A stretch of DNA of 64,000 bases from Runella sp. MFBS21 (GCF_029433105.1 NZ_JARNTW010000002.1:599744-663743), one strand, 5' to 3'. Shown: positions 1-10,043, counted from the stretch's first letter. Numbers and translations: made by a program. The notes: a model not told the origin generated them from the letters alone.

Positions 1-24
1 TTTATACTAATGACCCTTGAACAT

Positions 25-951
25 TTATCCCCAAACCAGTTCCAATTGCCGTTCTTGTGGCTTTGTTTTCTGCCCATGATTATGTTGGTCTATTTGGTCT
101 GTGCCAAAGTTGCAAACGAGAGCTTCCACAACTGTACGCCTGTTTTCTATGCTGCCACCGTTGTGATAAAAATGGTCTTTGGTAATAATGTTGAACTTGC
201 TCCAAAACTTATTAATCATTTCATTTTCTCGCCAGTCGTTGTGATGCCACGTTGAGAGAATAAATTTTGCTTTGGTTTCTGAAAGCAAGTTGAACAATAG
301 TTCTTCGTCCTGTTCTGTCCAACCGTTGTAATAGTCAACGTGTCTGCCGTAATAGGGGGGGTCACAATAAATGATGTCGTTTTCTGTCGCCAGCGGAATG
401 ATGTCAGCAAACGACTTGTTGTAAAATATCCAATTAGGTTCAGGTTGAATAATTTGAGAAACCGTTGCAACCTGATTAGTAATTTTAGTTATGTATGCCT
501 GTGCAAAACGGTCTGGTTTTTTACAAAAAGGAATATTCCAATTACCCTTGCTGCCAAAACGCATCATCCCATTAAAACCTGCTCGTGATAGAAAAATAAA
601 ATCGTAAGGTGAAAATTCCCCACTGTTAAACCGTGAACGAACTTTTAAATAATGTTCATAGCCGTTGTTTTCAGCTTCGCTTAACAGTTTGCCTTCTTGC
701 TCCAAATATTGTTTCATTAAAGGTGCAGAAATAGCTTTGCTCTGTATCCCTTTGTAGAAGTCAACTATATGAGGATTAGTATCATTTAAGATTGCTTTCT
801 TATACCCTGAATTAAATGCAACTACACCAGTTCCTAGAAAAGGTTCTATCCATTTTCCTTTTTGATTAGCTATGTTTACCAAATCCTTTATCCAAGGAAC
901 GAGTTTGGTTTTAATACCTTGACTTTTTATAGGTGGAACAATGACTTTCAT
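25..951 (-). CDS. EcoRV-type adenine-specific DNA methyltransferase (D12 class)
   Basis: A 308-residue N6-adenine DNA methyltransferase that should protect the host against the adjacent nuclease. Visible motifs are the SAM-binding FLGTG (residues 38-42), the catalytic DPPY (197-200) and a PPIKSQGIKTKLVP start that matches my recollection of M.EcoRV almost word for word. Further blocks shared with M.EcoRV are NTNPH-like 57-61, FNGM..F.SKG (126-136) and FCKKP.RFAQAYITKI (142-157). It is complete and ends 24 bp from the window edge. It lies 3 bp downstream of the nuclease gene on the same strand, so the two are probably co-transcribed with the nuclease first. By homology the target is GATATC; that specificity is inference. 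Confidence 0.95.
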   Translation of the reverse strand: MKVIVPPIKSQGIKTKLVPWIKDLVNIANQKGKWIEPFLGTGVVAFNSGYKKAILNDTNPHIVDFYKGIQSKAISAPLMKQYLEQEGKLLSEAENNGYEHYLKVRSRFNSGEFSPYDFIFLSRAGFNGMMRFGSKGNWNIPFCKKPDRFAQAYITKITNQVATVSQIIQPEPNWIFYNKSFADIIPLATENDIIYCDPPYYGRHVDYYNGWTEQDEELLFNLLSETKAKFILSTWHHNDWRENEMINKFWSKFNIITKDHFYHNGGSIENRRTVVEALVCNFGTDQIDQHNHGQKTKPQERQLELVWG

Positions 952-954
952 GGC

Positions 955-1881
955 TTAATCTTTTGAATTTCTTGTTACAATTTTATCCCACAAATCCGTT
1001 CTGCCTTTAAATTCTAAGAAGTCTTTGAGGTTGGTGATTTTTGTGGCCTTTCCTTCTTTGACCATTGTTGCAGACCCAAAATTTATCCAATATTCGTCAA
1101 ACCACTCTTCACCGAGTTGGCGGAATACGCCATTTTCATTTCGCAAGTCGTCAATGCTCAATGTAGAGCCAATGTTTGCAGTGTTACTCGAACCTTGTTT
1201 GTCGCTGGCAATTTTCCATTTTTCGGCTGCGAAAAAATCAAAGTCCTTAATTACAGAGGTGATAGACTTTAAGTTCTTGACGGTGGTTACTTCTCGTTCA
1301 CCAACTTTGCGGTTCGCCGCCCGTGTATTTGGTATTTCATATTCCTCTTGAAGTTCCTGAACTTGATAGATTTCCGTATCAGTAGGGTGGTCAGCATTTA
1401 TGTCTGTCCTTGTGTAGATAACGCCCAGGCAGTAATGTCCTAAATATTGGTTATAAGGGAATTGAATGTTCTTTTTCTTATCTCGTTCCTTGAAATAGCT
1501 ACCGTGGCTTCCCAAAGTGAAACTGGAAATACCGTTTTTCTTCCGATAAGTTGTTTTCAAGTCAACAGCAAATTTTACTTCTTCATTTTCCTTACTGATA
1601 AATGTTAAGTCAGGATAGTAGTTTTGATGTTCAGTCAGAATGATTTTGTATCCGATTTCGTCAGCAAACTGTAGGATTTGAGGAAATATATGTATTTCAA
1701 GAATTTTTGAAACGATTTTGGTGTCAGATGATATGGTATAGATATTCTTGTAAACGTCTATAAAGCCCTTCACCGACCAGTCGCCATTGGCGGTAGAAAC
1801 GTATTTCTCTAACTTGGTGGTGAAATTGTCAAGTGCTTTTTTAAAGTCTGCTTTATATTTCTCTTTTTCCTTTGCTGTCAT
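955..1881 (-). CDS. EcoRV-like type II restriction endonuclease
   Basis: A 308-residue homologue of R.EcoRV, somewhat longer than the 245-residue prototype. The PD-(D/E)XK centre is intact: P90-D91 followed by D107-L-K109, the same 16-residue spacing as D74/D90/K92 of EcoRV. Other shared blocks are SDTKI.SKI.E (52-62), the F..D.KTTY strand, FPYNQYLGHY, YTR and GSSNTANIGS (EcoRV has GSGNTTNIGS). Cleavage of GATATC is therefore likely, though inferred. It is followed after 3 bp by its methyltransferase, and no controller (C) protein gene is visible. It starts 40 bp after the end of the dihydrouridine synthase gene, so it may read through from that promoter. Confidence 0.93.
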   Translation of the reverse strand: MTAKEKEKYKADFKKALDNFTTKLEKYVSTANGDWSVKGFIDVYKNIYTISSDTKIVSKILEIHIFPQILQFADEIGYKIILTEHQNYYPDLTFISKENEEVKFAVDLKTTYRKKNGISSFTLGSHGSYFKERDKKKNIQFPYNQYLGHYCLGVIYTRTDINADHPTDTEIYQVQELQEEYEIPNTRAANRKVGEREVTTVKNLKSITSVIKDFDFFAAEKWKIASDKQGSSNTANIGSTLSIDDLRNENGVFRQLGEEWFDEYWINFGSATMVKEGKATKITNLKDFLEFKGRTDLWDKIVTRNSKD

Positions 1882-1920
1882 TGGCCAAATTTACTAAAAA
1901 TTTTGGTCTGTTATATGCCT

Positions 1921-2910
1921 TTATACCATCTCCAAAGCATAAACCTCCGCTACTTCTTCCAAAATGGCGACGATTTTTTCGTAGGTAGGAGCTTCTACCA
2001 ACCGCATACGGTAGGGTTTGAAATTGTTGAGTCCTTTGAAATAAGTAGCGTAGTGACGGCGCATCTCAAAAATACCCGTTTTATCGCCTTTCCAGCGGAT
2101 TGAAAAATCAAGGTGTTTGCGACAGACACGTACGCGCTCGGCCGTGGTAGGAGGAGCCAAATGCTCGCCTGTTTTCATAAAATGCTTGATTTCGTTGAAA
2201 ATCCAAGGATAACCTATACTCGCCCTTCCAATCATGATGCCATCAATGCCAAAGCGGTTACGATATTCCAATGCTTTTTCGGGACTGTCGATATCACCAT
2301 TTCCAAAAATCGGAATTTGAATGCGCGGATTTTCCTTGATTTTGCCAATCAAAGTCCAATCGGCCTCCCCTTTATACATCTGTACACGGGTGCGCCCATG
2401 GACAGTAAGTGCCTTGATACCAATGTCTTGTAGGCGTTCAGCTACTTCTTGGATATTCTTCGTAGACTCATCCCAGCCTAAGCGTGTTTTGACCGTTACG
2501 GGCAGGTGCGTCGCTTTTACTACGGCTTCGGTCATTCTGACCATTTTCGGAATATCTTGTAACAAAGCCGCCCCGGCTCCTTTGCAAGCGACTTGTTTGA
2601 CCGGACAGCCGTAGTTGATATCAATCAAATCAGGACTAGCTTTGGTCGCAATTTTGGTACATTCGCCCATGGTTTCGATGTCACTCCCAAAAAGCTGAAT
2701 ACCAATAGGGCGTTCATACTCAAAAATGTCTAATTTTTGTACACTCTTAGTGGCATCTCGAATCAATCCTTCAGATGATACAAACTCGGTATACATCAAA
2801 TCGGCACCGCCTTCTTTACATACTGCCCGAAACGGAGGGTCGGATACATCCTCCATAGGAGCAAGAAGCAATGGAAACTCACTCAATTCTATATTTCCTA
2901 TCTTTATCAT
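1921..2910 (-). CDS. dusB: tRNA-dihydrouridine synthase (DusB-like)
   Basis: A 329-residue flavoenzyme that reduces uridines in the tRNA D-loop. The TIM barrel carries the family start APMEDVSDPPFR (residues 17-28), the INYGCPVKQVACKGAGAALL region with the catalytic cysteine at 109, the HGRTR motif, and the FMN phosphate-binding NGDI and DGIMIGRA segments, followed by the helical domain with the MRRHY..YFKG motif. Length and motifs fit DusB. It is divergent from metK across 218 bp and is the first gene of a run continuing into the restriction-modification pair. Confidence 0.95.
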   Translation of the reverse strand: MIKIGNIELSEFPLLLAPMEDVSDPPFRAVCKEGGADLMYTEFVSSEGLIRDATKSVQKLDIFEYERPIGIQLFGSDIETMGECTKIATKASPDLIDINYGCPVKQVACKGAGAALLQDIPKMVRMTEAVVKATHLPVTVKTRLGWDESTKNIQEVAERLQDIGIKALTVHGRTRVQMYKGEADWTLIGKIKENPRIQIPIFGNGDIDSPEKALEYRNRFGIDGIMIGRASIGYPWIFNEIKHFMKTGEHLAPPTTAERVRVCRKHLDFSIRWKGDKTGIFEMRRHYATYFKGLNNFKPYRMRLVEAPTYEKIVAILEEVAEVYALEMV

Positions 2911-3128
2911 ATGTTGTCAGTTATTTAGCGGCTATGTGTATAGTAGCTAGTTATTTAGTCAAAAAAATAACGCTTAATGGATAACAATTAACAGATAACT
3001 AATCTCTATAATCAATTACAAATTTCGCTCTTTTTTCTTTATCTGTGAAAATAACCTAAATTTGTTCCCTAAAATTCATCCTTCGGAGAATACTTCAAAT
3101 AATTATACTTTGTAAATCACAAAATAGA

Positions 3129-4418
3129 ATGTCTTATTTATTCACTTCAGAATCTGTATCGGAAGGCCATCCCGACAAAGTAGCTGACCAAATCTCAGAC
3201 GCTCTCATTGACCACTTCATGGCGTTTGATCCCACCTCAAAAGTAGCATGCGAAACCCTTGTAACGACCGGGCAGGTTGTATTAGCAGGTGAAGTAAATA
3301 CCAAAACATATCTTGATGTTCAGCAAATAGCCCGCGAAGTAGTGGCTAAGATTGGTTATACCAAAGCTGAGTATATGTTTGAAGCACACTCGTGTGGGGT
3401 TCTTTCGGCTATTCATGAGCAATCAGCCGATATCAATCAGGGTGTGGATCGTAAAACCAATGACGATTTTGAAAGTAAAGCCAATGCCCAAGGTGCTGGT
3501 GACCAAGGAATGATGTTTGGGTATGCCACTCGCGAAACCGACAACTTCATGCCTTTGGCGCTCGATTTGTCACACAAGATTTTGGAAGAACTTGCGGCTA
3601 TTCGTCGCGAAAACAAGCGCATTAAATACCTTCGCCCCGACGCTAAGTCGCAGGTAACTATCGAGTACTCTGACACCAATAAGCCTATTCGTATTGATAC
3701 TATCGTAGTATCGACGCAGCACGATGATTTTGCAGAAGACGAAGCCATGCTTGCTACAATTCGCAAAGATATCATCGGCTATGTAATCCCCCGCGTAAAA
3801 GCAAAGTTGAAGCCTTCATTGCGCAAATTGTTTAATGACCAAATCACTTATCATATCAACCCAACTGGCAAATTCGTTATCGGAGGTCCTCACGGAGATA
3901 CTGGTTTGACAGGCCGTAAAATCATCGTAGATACTTATGGTGGCAAAGGTGCTCACGGTGGTGGTGCTTTCTCGGGTAAAGATCCTTCAAAAGTAGACCG
4001 CTCGGCGGCTTATGCTACGCGCCACATCGCCAAAAACTTGGTAGCAGCAGGTGTGTGTGATGAAGTATTGGTACAAGTATCATACGCTATTGGGGTAGCT
4101 AAGCCTTGTGGTTTGTACGTAAATACCTACGGAACTGCCAAAGTAAAAGGCGAAAATGGTAAGAAATTGAGCGATGGCGAAATCGCAAAAATCGTAGAGA
4201 ATGTGTTTGACTTGCGTCCTTATGCGATTGAGCAGCGTCTCAAACTTCGTAATCCCATTTATTCAGAAACAGCCGCTTATGGCCACATGGGGCGTGAGCC
4301 AAAAGTGGTAACCAAAGTATTTGAAAACGCTGGGCAACGTGCTGAAGTGGAAGTAGAGCTTTTCACTTGGGAAAAACTTGATTATGTTGACGCCGTAAAA
4401 GCTGCGTTTGGCTTGTAA
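3129..4418 (+). CDS. metK: S-adenosylmethionine synthase
   Basis: Makes S-adenosylmethionine from methionine and ATP in the cytosol. The 429-residue protein begins with the MetK signature [20 protein letters not shown], has the mobile-loop hexapeptide GAGDQG and the phosphate-binding [19 protein letters not shown]. The HPDK histidine, the acidic metal ligands and the lysines of the last motif are all present. It stands alone, followed 20 bp later by a strong terminator. I looked for a SAM riboswitch in the 218 bp upstream and saw no recognisable fold. Confidence 0.98.
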   Translation: MSYLFTSESVSEGHPDKVADQISDALIDHFMAFDPTSKVACETLVTTGQVVLAGEVNTKTYLDVQQIAREVVAKIGYTKAEYMFEAHSCGVLSAIHEQSADINQGVDRKTNDDFESKANAQGAGDQGMMFGYATRETDNFMPLALDLSHKILEELAAIRRENKRIKYLRPDAKSQVTIEYSDTNKPIRIDTIVVSTQHDDFAEDEAMLATIRKDIIGYVIPRVKAKLKPSLRKLFNDQITYHINPTGKFVIGGPHGDTGLTGRKIIVDTYGGKGAHGGGAFSGKDPSKVDRSAAYATRHIAKNLVAAGVCDEVLVQVSYAIGVAKPCGLYVNTYGTAKVKGENGKKLSDGEIAKIVENVFDLRPYAIEQRLKLRNPIYSETAAYGHMGREPKVVTKVFENAGQRAEVEVELFTWEKLDYVDAVKAAFGL

Positions 4419-4439
4419 TCAGGCTATGTATAACGTATA

Positions 4440-4481
4440 AATAAAGAAGTCCCCGTTTGTTAGAGCGGGGACTTCTTTATT
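4440..4481. terminator. Bidirectional terminator between metK and the DUF3817 gene
   Basis: A near-perfect hairpin with a 15-16 bp stem (AATAAAGAAGTCCCCG and its complement) and a 10-nt loop, with A and T runs on the outside. The flanking genes converge, so it can serve both. Confidence 0.9.
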
Positions 4482-4502
4482 ATATCAACCTACGGATTGG
4501 AA

Positions 4503-4805
4503 TCATGCCTCCTTTTTGAAGAGCTTCGCATCGGCCCAAAATGTACCAAAAGGAATCACAGAGGCCAAAAGCGCTAATCCTGTTTTTTTGGCTGACCATT
4601 GGTACTCAATTTTACATTGTATCACGGCCAAGACATACAATACAAACAAGACGCCATGTGCCATTCCGATGATTTTGTTGGGCTGTGGCATAGCGGCGTA
4701 GTATTTCAACGGCATCGTCACAAAAAGGATTAACAAAAATGAAACCCCTTCTATAAAACCAATAATGCGTAGCCGTCCAATTTGAGTTTTGAGTAAATTC
4801 GTCAT
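4503..4805 (-). CDS. DUF3817 family small integral membrane protein
   Basis: A 100-residue protein with three hydrophobic segments (about residues 13-33, 45-64, 73-90) and the family pattern IGF.EG.SFL....PLKY, GMAHG.LF.LY and a basic C-terminus. It matches the DUF3817 family, often found as a single small membrane protein in Bacteroidota and Actinobacteria. The function is unknown. It is convergent with metK and 90 bp downstream of the hydroxylase gene on the same strand. Confidence 0.85.
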   Translation of the reverse strand: MTNLLKTQIGRLRIIGFIEGVSFLLILFVTMPLKYYAAMPQPNKIIGMAHGVLFVLYVLAVIQCKIEYQWSAKKTGLALLASVIPFGTFWADAKLFKKEA

Positions 4806-4895
4806 TTTTAGAATATTGTGGTGAAAACGCCTCCTTTAAAGGCGCTACAAAGAAAATCAATTTAGGCCTTGTTGTGGAGTGTGTTCACCAAAAAA

Positions 4896-5720
4896 TTAGG
4901 GCGGGCCAAATAAAATCCCTGCCACTTCGCGCCAGTTTTTGGCTTTTCGCACATCCCTAACGATGTCGCGCCATTCATGAAAATTGAGATAAACCACATT
5001 CTTAGAGGTCACAGGTTTTGTAAGTCCATACATGGGTTTTTCGGTTTCTTCTTGAAAAGTCCCAAAAAGCCGATCCCAAATGATAAAAGTCGTTCCGAAA
5101 TTTTTATCAATATAAGCTGCATTTTTGCCATGATGTACACGGTGATGCGAGGGTGTCACAAAAATATATTCAAACCAGCGTGGTAGTTTGTGAATCACTT
5201 CGGTATGTATCCAAAATTGATACAGCAAATCTAGCTGATAGCAAGTAAACGTAATGACAGGATGAATTCCAGAAAGCCAAACGGGTAAGAAAAAAATGAT
5301 TTTTATGTGCTGTGTCCATGAATTACGGAAAGAGGTGGCTAGATTGAGGTGTTCTGACGAATGATGTGTGACGTGCGTAGCCCACCAAATGCGCTGCTTG
5401 TGAGCAATAAAATGCGCAAAATAATTGCAAACGTCAATCCCTAAATAGGCCAATACCCACGCCCACCAAGTATTTGGAATACGCCACGGGACGATTTCAT
5501 AACAAAACAAACTCAATCCCACAATGAAGGCTTTGAGGAGACCATTGATAATTAAGCTGCCAATCCCAATGCCAACCGAGGCTTTTAGGTCTTCGGTATC
5601 GTAGTGGTGGTGGTTGTCGTGCTTTAGGAGCCAATACTCTATCCCTACACATAAAAAAATCAACGGAGCTGCATACAGCAATATCGGCTGCAAATCTTGT
5701 TCAAATTGCTGAGGAGTCAT
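4896..5720 (-). CDS. Sterol desaturase / fatty acid hydroxylase family protein
   Basis: A 274-residue membrane protein of the di-iron fatty acid hydroxylase superfamily. Three histidine clusters that bind the di-iron centre are visible: H103-FIA-H107, H116-VT-HH (119-120) and HH(192-193)-RV-HH(196-197). Four or five hydrophobic segments (residues 12-30, 50-75, 83-100, 140-165) anchor it. The substrate cannot be read from sequence; bacterial relatives act on lipids such as fatty acids, carotenoids or ether lipids. It is followed by the DUF3817 gene; the DUF4833 gene lies upstream on the same strand after 80 bp. Confidence 0.9.
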   Translation of the reverse strand: MTPQQFEQDLQPILLYAAPLIFLCVGIEYWLLKHDNHHHYDTEDLKASVGIGIGSLIINGLLKAFIVGLSLFCYEIVPWRIPNTWWAWVLAYLGIDVCNYFAHFIAHKQRIWWATHVTHHSSEHLNLATSFRNSWTQHIKIIFFLPVWLSGIHPVITFTCYQLDLLYQFWIHTEVIHKLPRWFEYIFVTPSHHRVHHGKNAAYIDKNFGTTFIIWDRLFGTFQEETEKPMYGLTKPVTSKNVVYLNFHEWRDIVRDVRKAKNWREVAGILFGPP

Positions 5721-5800
5721 GATAAAAAAACAAAAATTTCAGAAAGAAAATGGTTTTGTATGGCTGTTAGAAAATCATAAAAATCCAACTTAAATAAATA

Positions 5801-6334
5801 TCACACATAAATGCGCTCATAAACAGCTTGGTTTTTGACAGAATCGAAGCCAAATAGTTCGATATAATCTACTTTTGGAATCAAAGCTGTGGAGGCTAGT
5901 TGTACAAATACCTTTTGTAAAGAAGCCCTACAACCTTTGATTTGGGTAAATGCCGCTAATTTGCCTTGGTGATAATCAAGGGTGATAGGACGATTTTTGA
6001 AGGCATTGAGGGTAATCTCTACGGTATTAGAGGCAGGATTGACAGTATGGGTTTTATAACCGTAAGCAAGTTGCCATTGGAGATTGGAAAGATCTTCTTT
6101 TTGCCCTTTTTCGGCGTACCTTATCCAATATACGTCAATAGGTTTTTGAAAGTTGATTTTCTTGTCGGCAATGAGGTTGGCATCATAAATCACCGTATTG
6201 GCGTTGTTGCTGCGCTGAATATAAAAAAGGCGATTAGCCGACGCAGGTGGTTCGGGAAAGTTGGTTTTGGGCAATCGAGTGTTAAACCCAAAAAATACGA
6301 AACTTGTAAGGAGTGTTAAAAAAAATGTTTTCAT
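5801..6334 (-). CDS. DUF4833 family exported protein
   Basis: A 177-residue protein with an N-terminal signal peptide (MKTFFLTLLTSFVFFGF) and the DUF4833 pattern: LFYIQRS.N.NTVIYDAN, then KPIDVYWIRY and QWQLAYGY. The rest is a predicted beta-rich domain ending in VDYIELFG. The function is unknown. The tract from its start to menF (about 257 bp) holds divergent promoters and no gene that I can see. Confidence 0.8.
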   Translation of the reverse strand: MKTFFLTLLTSFVFFGFNTRLPKTNFPEPPASANRLFYIQRSNNANTVIYDANLIADKKINFQKPIDVYWIRYAEKGQKEDLSNLQWQLAYGYKTHTVNPASNTVEITLNAFKNRPITLDYHQGKLAAFTQIKGCRASLQKVFVQLASTALIPKVDYIELFGFDSVKNQAVYERIYV

Positions 6335-6591
6335 AGCTGCATGTAAAGTATGGTTTTCATTGATACTTGTGTCTTAATGACAACCCACTTGAGTGTTCCC
6401 CCTACTGAAATTAAAAAAATTAGGTCACGTCTTCAAAACAAAAGCAATGAATCTGTTCTTTTATAAAAAAATCAAAGTAGCTTGCTTCCTTTCTGAGGTA
6501 GAAGAAGAAAGGGAAAGCTGGCGAAACTAATGACACCTTTTTTGAAAAAAGAATGTTGTGAATAAGTAATGTTGGACACGCATATTAAAAG

Positions 6592-7815
6592 ATGACGATT
6601 GAAAATAAACTCACTCAAGTAGCTTTAAGGCCCGAAGCGGGCTGGCAAGCGGCACAAGAGTTAGGGTGGGCGGCGGTTTTGTGGCGGTTGCCTCGAGCCA
6701 AAGAAAAACAGCTCATCATCAATTTTAACCCAGAGTTGACCCAAACCAAGATTGTGCTAGAGGATTTACCGGCGGGTTTTGCGGTGAGCCCTTTCCTGAA
6801 TTTAGAAGGCAATGACTCGTTTTTTATAGAAGCCGATTTGTATTTTCGTTTTGGGGCTTCCAATGAAGTGTTAGCGGAGCAAAGCAATCTTCCTCTTACC
6901 GACCCACAGAGGGTAACTTGGGAAAATCGCGCTCATTTGGTTGATTTGACTCCTCATCATGAAGTTCACCCTTTGGTGCATCGTAGCCATAGCGATGTGG
7001 CTTCAGCTTCGTATATTAAGTCGGTAGAAGAGGCCGTAGCGGCTATCGAAACGGGCAGTCTCAAAAAAGTGGTTCTTTCTCGTACCAAAGAAATAGAACT
7101 TCCTTCGGGGCTTTCGTATGTGCAGTTGTTTGAACGCCTGAATCAAAAATACCCCAATGCTTTTGTATCGTTGGTCTATTTGCCCCACCTCGACCAAGTA
7201 TGGCTCGGCGCTACGCCCGAAACACTCGTTAGTGTAGACAGAGAGGGTATTTTCCGAACGGTGGCTTTGGCCGGAACTCAGCCAGCTTTTGACGGGAATG
7301 GGCAGTTGATGTCGCCCAAAAAAGCACCTTGGACTCAAAAGGAAATCGAAGAACAGGCACTGGTGAGTCGGTACATTATCTCTTGTTTTAAAAAAATCAG
7401 GGTGCGAGAATATATAGAAGAAGGCCCCAAAACGGTGATTGCAGGCAATTTGATGCACCTTTGTAGTGAGTATGCCGTAGATACCAAAGAAATCAACTTT
7501 CCCGAAATAGGTACCGTCATGCTCGAATTGTTGCATCCGACTTCGGCCGTGTGTGGAATGCCTAAACAAGCCGCCTTGGACTTCATTCAAAAGCACGAAA
7601 ACTACGATAGGGCTTTTTATAGTGGTTTTTTGGGGCCGGTAAATGTCGAAAAAGAAACGAATCTGTTTGTCAATTTGCGTTGTATGAAAATACAGCAAGG
7701 AATTGCCACTTTATACGCGGGAGGAGGAATCACGGAAGACTCCGACCCCCAAAAAGAATGGCAAGAAACCGAGCTCAAATGCCATACCATGCTGTCGGTA
7801 TTGGCTGAAAGCTAA
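6592..7815 (+). CDS. menF: Isochorismate synthase (chorismate-binding enzyme)
   Basis: A 407-residue chorismate-utilising enzyme, expected to turn chorismate into isochorismate as the first step to menaquinone. The C-terminal ~260 residues are the catalytic fold: KKVVLSRTKEI, then TPETLVS, TVALAGTQP, and the family end GGGITEDSDPQKEWQETELKC, whose glutamates bind magnesium. The N-terminal region is poorly conserved, as usual for MenF. The SDP..EWQET form favours isochorismate synthase over anthranilate or aminodeoxychorismate synthase. No other men gene lies next to it; ispG follows after 77 bp. Confidence 0.88.
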   Translation: MTIENKLTQVALRPEAGWQAAQELGWAAVLWRLPRAKEKQLIINFNPELTQTKIVLEDLPAGFAVSPFLNLEGNDSFFIEADLYFRFGASNEVLAEQSNLPLTDPQRVTWENRAHLVDLTPHHEVHPLVHRSHSDVASASYIKSVEEAVAAIETGSLKKVVLSRTKEIELPSGLSYVQLFERLNQKYPNAFVSLVYLPHLDQVWLGATPETLVSVDREGIFRTVALAGTQPAFDGNGQLMSPKKAPWTQKEIEEQALVSRYIISCFKKIRVREYIEEGPKTVIAGNLMHLCSEYAVDTKEINFPEIGTVMLELLHPTSAVCGMPKQAALDFIQKHENYDRAFYSGFLGPVNVEKETNLFVNLRCMKIQQGIATLYAGGGITEDSDPQKEWQETELKCHTMLSVLAES

Positions 7816-7892
7816 AACAATCACCGGTTTTTTGGCGTTTAATGAGTAATTTTGCCAAGGAAATTCTGAAACTGTAAACCATCATCTGATTC

Positions 7893-9902
7893 ATGCTAAC
7901 GCTCAACGACACCGTATCGCTTCAAGACGCGATAAAGTCGTATCAATATGCCAACTCGCTTACAGAGTATTCGCGTCGTAAAACCATCTCGGTCAACATC
8001 GGTGGCGTGCCGATGGGGTCTGATTACCCCATACGAGTACAATCCATGACTACCGTTGATACGATGAATACAGAAGGCTCAGTGGAGCAGGTGATTCGGA
8101 TGGTAGAATCGGGCTGCGAATATGTACGTATCACAGCGCCGAGTGTCAAAGAAGCCCAAAATTTAGAAAATATCCGTAAAGAATTGCGGGTGAGAGGCTA
8201 TACAGTACCTTTGGTGGCAGATATACACTTTACACCCAACGCTGCCGAATTGGCCGCGCGGATTGTAGAAAAAGTACGTATCAATCCGGGGAACTATGCC
8301 GATAAAAAGCGTTTTGAATTAATAGATTATACCGAAGATGAATACCAGCGGGAATTAGAAAGAATCCGTGAAAAATTCATTCCTCTTATCAAAATATGCA
8401 AAGAATACGGCACTGCTATGCGGATTGGTACCAATCATGGTTCACTTTCTGACCGTATCATGAGCCGCTACGGCGACTCACCGCTTGGGATGGTGGAGTC
8501 GGCATTGGAGTTTTTACGAATTTGTGAAGAATTTAACTATCATGAAGTGGTGCTTTCGATGAAATCAAGCAATCCCGTAGTGATGGTTGAAGCTTATCGA
8601 TTGCTGGTCAATAGGCTTGATGCTGAAGGGCTTAAGCCTTATCCTTTGCACTTGGGTGTAACCGAGGCCGGAGAAGGCGAAGATGGCCGTATCAAGTCGG
8701 CAGTAGGAATCGGTACTTTGCTCGAAGATGGTTTGGGTGATACAGTGCGCGTATCTCTTACCGAAGACCCCGAATTTGAGGCGCCTGTTGCTAAAGCACT
8801 TATCGACCGCTATACTCAACGCACGCAACAATCAAAACCAATTCAAGCAGTCGGAGGCTCCCCTATCAATCCTTTTCAGTATAGCCGCCGCAAAACCCAC
8901 GAAGTATATAATTTGGGCGGTAGCAATGTACCAAGAGTTATTGCAGATTTTTCCCAAATCAATATTGACAAATACGAAGATTTGCGGAGTATAGGGCATT
9001 ATTATTTGCCTGTACCCGACAAGTGGAAAATGAATGACTTGGGGGTTGATTTTATATATACTGCCCAGCAACCCGTGCCTTTTATGCTTCCAATGGGCCT
9101 CAAAGAAATCGTGGATTATGAGGTGTGGCTCACTTTGACAGACCAAGAAAATAAATTCCCTTTGTTGACTTGGGCACAATGGCAAAACAAAACTACGGTA
9201 AGTTCGAAACTCAATTTTGTGGCGTTAGATGCGTCCCAATTAGACGACATACAGGGTTTGAAAGTAGAAAATGTAGTGATACTCCTTCGTACCGACAATG
9301 CCCACGCTATGCCTGAGTTGAGGCGTTTTATGTTTGAATTGACTACAAAAGGCGTTGATTGCCCCGTGGTGATTCATCGTACCTACGACACAGCCCAAGC
9401 CGACGAACTTTCTCTTTTTGCTGCTACTGATTGTGGAGGATTGTTGGTCGATGGTTTTGGGGATGGTATTATGCTATCCGCTCAGGTGGAAGCCTCGCTT
9501 GATACAGAAAACAAACTTCAAATCGCTGCTCAACAAAACAGCATCGGCTTCGGTATCTTACAAGCGGCTCGTACACGGATGTCAAAAACCGAGTACATTT
9601 CATGCCCTTCGTGTGGACGTACCTTGTTTGATTTGCAAGAAACGACCGCTATGATTCGGAAGCGTACTGACCATCTCAAAGGCGTAAAAATCGGAATCAT
9701 GGGATGTATTGTGAATGGACCTGGCGAAATGGCTGACGCTGATTATGGTTATGTAGGTATTGGGAAAGACAAAATTTCACTGTATCGCGGTCAACAAGTA
9801 GTCAAAAAATCGGTGGCTGCCGACAAAGCCGTAGATGAACTAATCGCTCTTATCAAAGAAGACGATAAGTGGTTTGAGCCCGAAGAAATAGAGGCTTTCT
9901 GA
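7893..9902 (+). CDS. ispG: 4-hydroxy-3-methylbut-2-enyl diphosphate synthase, long form
   Basis: Catalyses the penultimate step of the MEP isoprenoid pathway, reducing methylerythritol cyclodiphosphate to HMBPP with a [4Fe-4S] cluster. The 669-residue length marks the three-domain form found in Bacteroidota, Chlamydiae and plants, with an inserted second barrel at about residues 285-530. The N-terminal TIM barrel shows VRVQSMTT, VRITAPS, ADIHF and KVRINPGNY. The C-terminal cluster domain has CPSCGRT and GCIVNGPGEM.DADYGYVG, giving three cysteines plus the conserved glutamate. A TAATTTTG at 7847-7854 could be a -7 element, but no -33 partner is well placed. Confidence 0.97.
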   Translation: MLTLNDTVSLQDAIKSYQYANSLTEYSRRKTISVNIGGVPMGSDYPIRVQSMTTVDTMNTEGSVEQVIRMVESGCEYVRITAPSVKEAQNLENIRKELRVRGYTVPLVADIHFTPNAAELAARIVEKVRINPGNYADKKRFELIDYTEDEYQRELERIREKFIPLIKICKEYGTAMRIGTNHGSLSDRIMSRYGDSPLGMVESALEFLRICEEFNYHEVVLSMKSSNPVVMVEAYRLLVNRLDAEGLKPYPLHLGVTEAGEGEDGRIKSAVGIGTLLEDGLGDTVRVSLTEDPEFEAPVAKALIDRYTQRTQQSKPIQAVGGSPINPFQYSRRKTHEVYNLGGSNVPRVIADFSQINIDKYEDLRSIGHYYLPVPDKWKMNDLGVDFIYTAQQPVPFMLPMGLKEIVDYEVWLTLTDQENKFPLLTWAQWQNKTTVSSKLNFVALDASQLDDIQGLKVENVVILLRTDNAHAMPELRRFMFELTTKGVDCPVVIHRTYDTAQADELSLFAATDCGGLLVDGFGDGIMLSAQVEASLDTENKLQIAAQQNSIGFGILQAARTRMSKTEYISCPSCGRTLFDLQETTAMIRKRTDHLKGVKIGIMGCIVNGPGEMADADYGYVGIGKDKISLYRGQQVVKKSVAADKAVDELIALIKEDDKWFEPEEIEAF

Positions 9903-10043
9903 CGAGAGAGGGAGTTTTTTGAATAAGTAGCAAAGCAACACAAGGCTTCACCGTCTGTCGTTGTTGCGTGCTTTGTGTTGAAGGTGATAAACTTAGGAAG
10001 TCTATTTTTTTGCAAAAACTTAAACAACAAAACAATTTTTGTG

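Noticed and set aside
2911-3128. SAM riboswitch upstream of metK
   Set aside because: The region is AT-rich and I found no paired elements or conserved motifs of SAM-I, SAM-II or related classes.
9903-10043. Terminator after ispG
   Set aside because: There is some pairing (CAACACAA with TTGTGTTG) but with a long loop and no T run, so I could not support a terminator.
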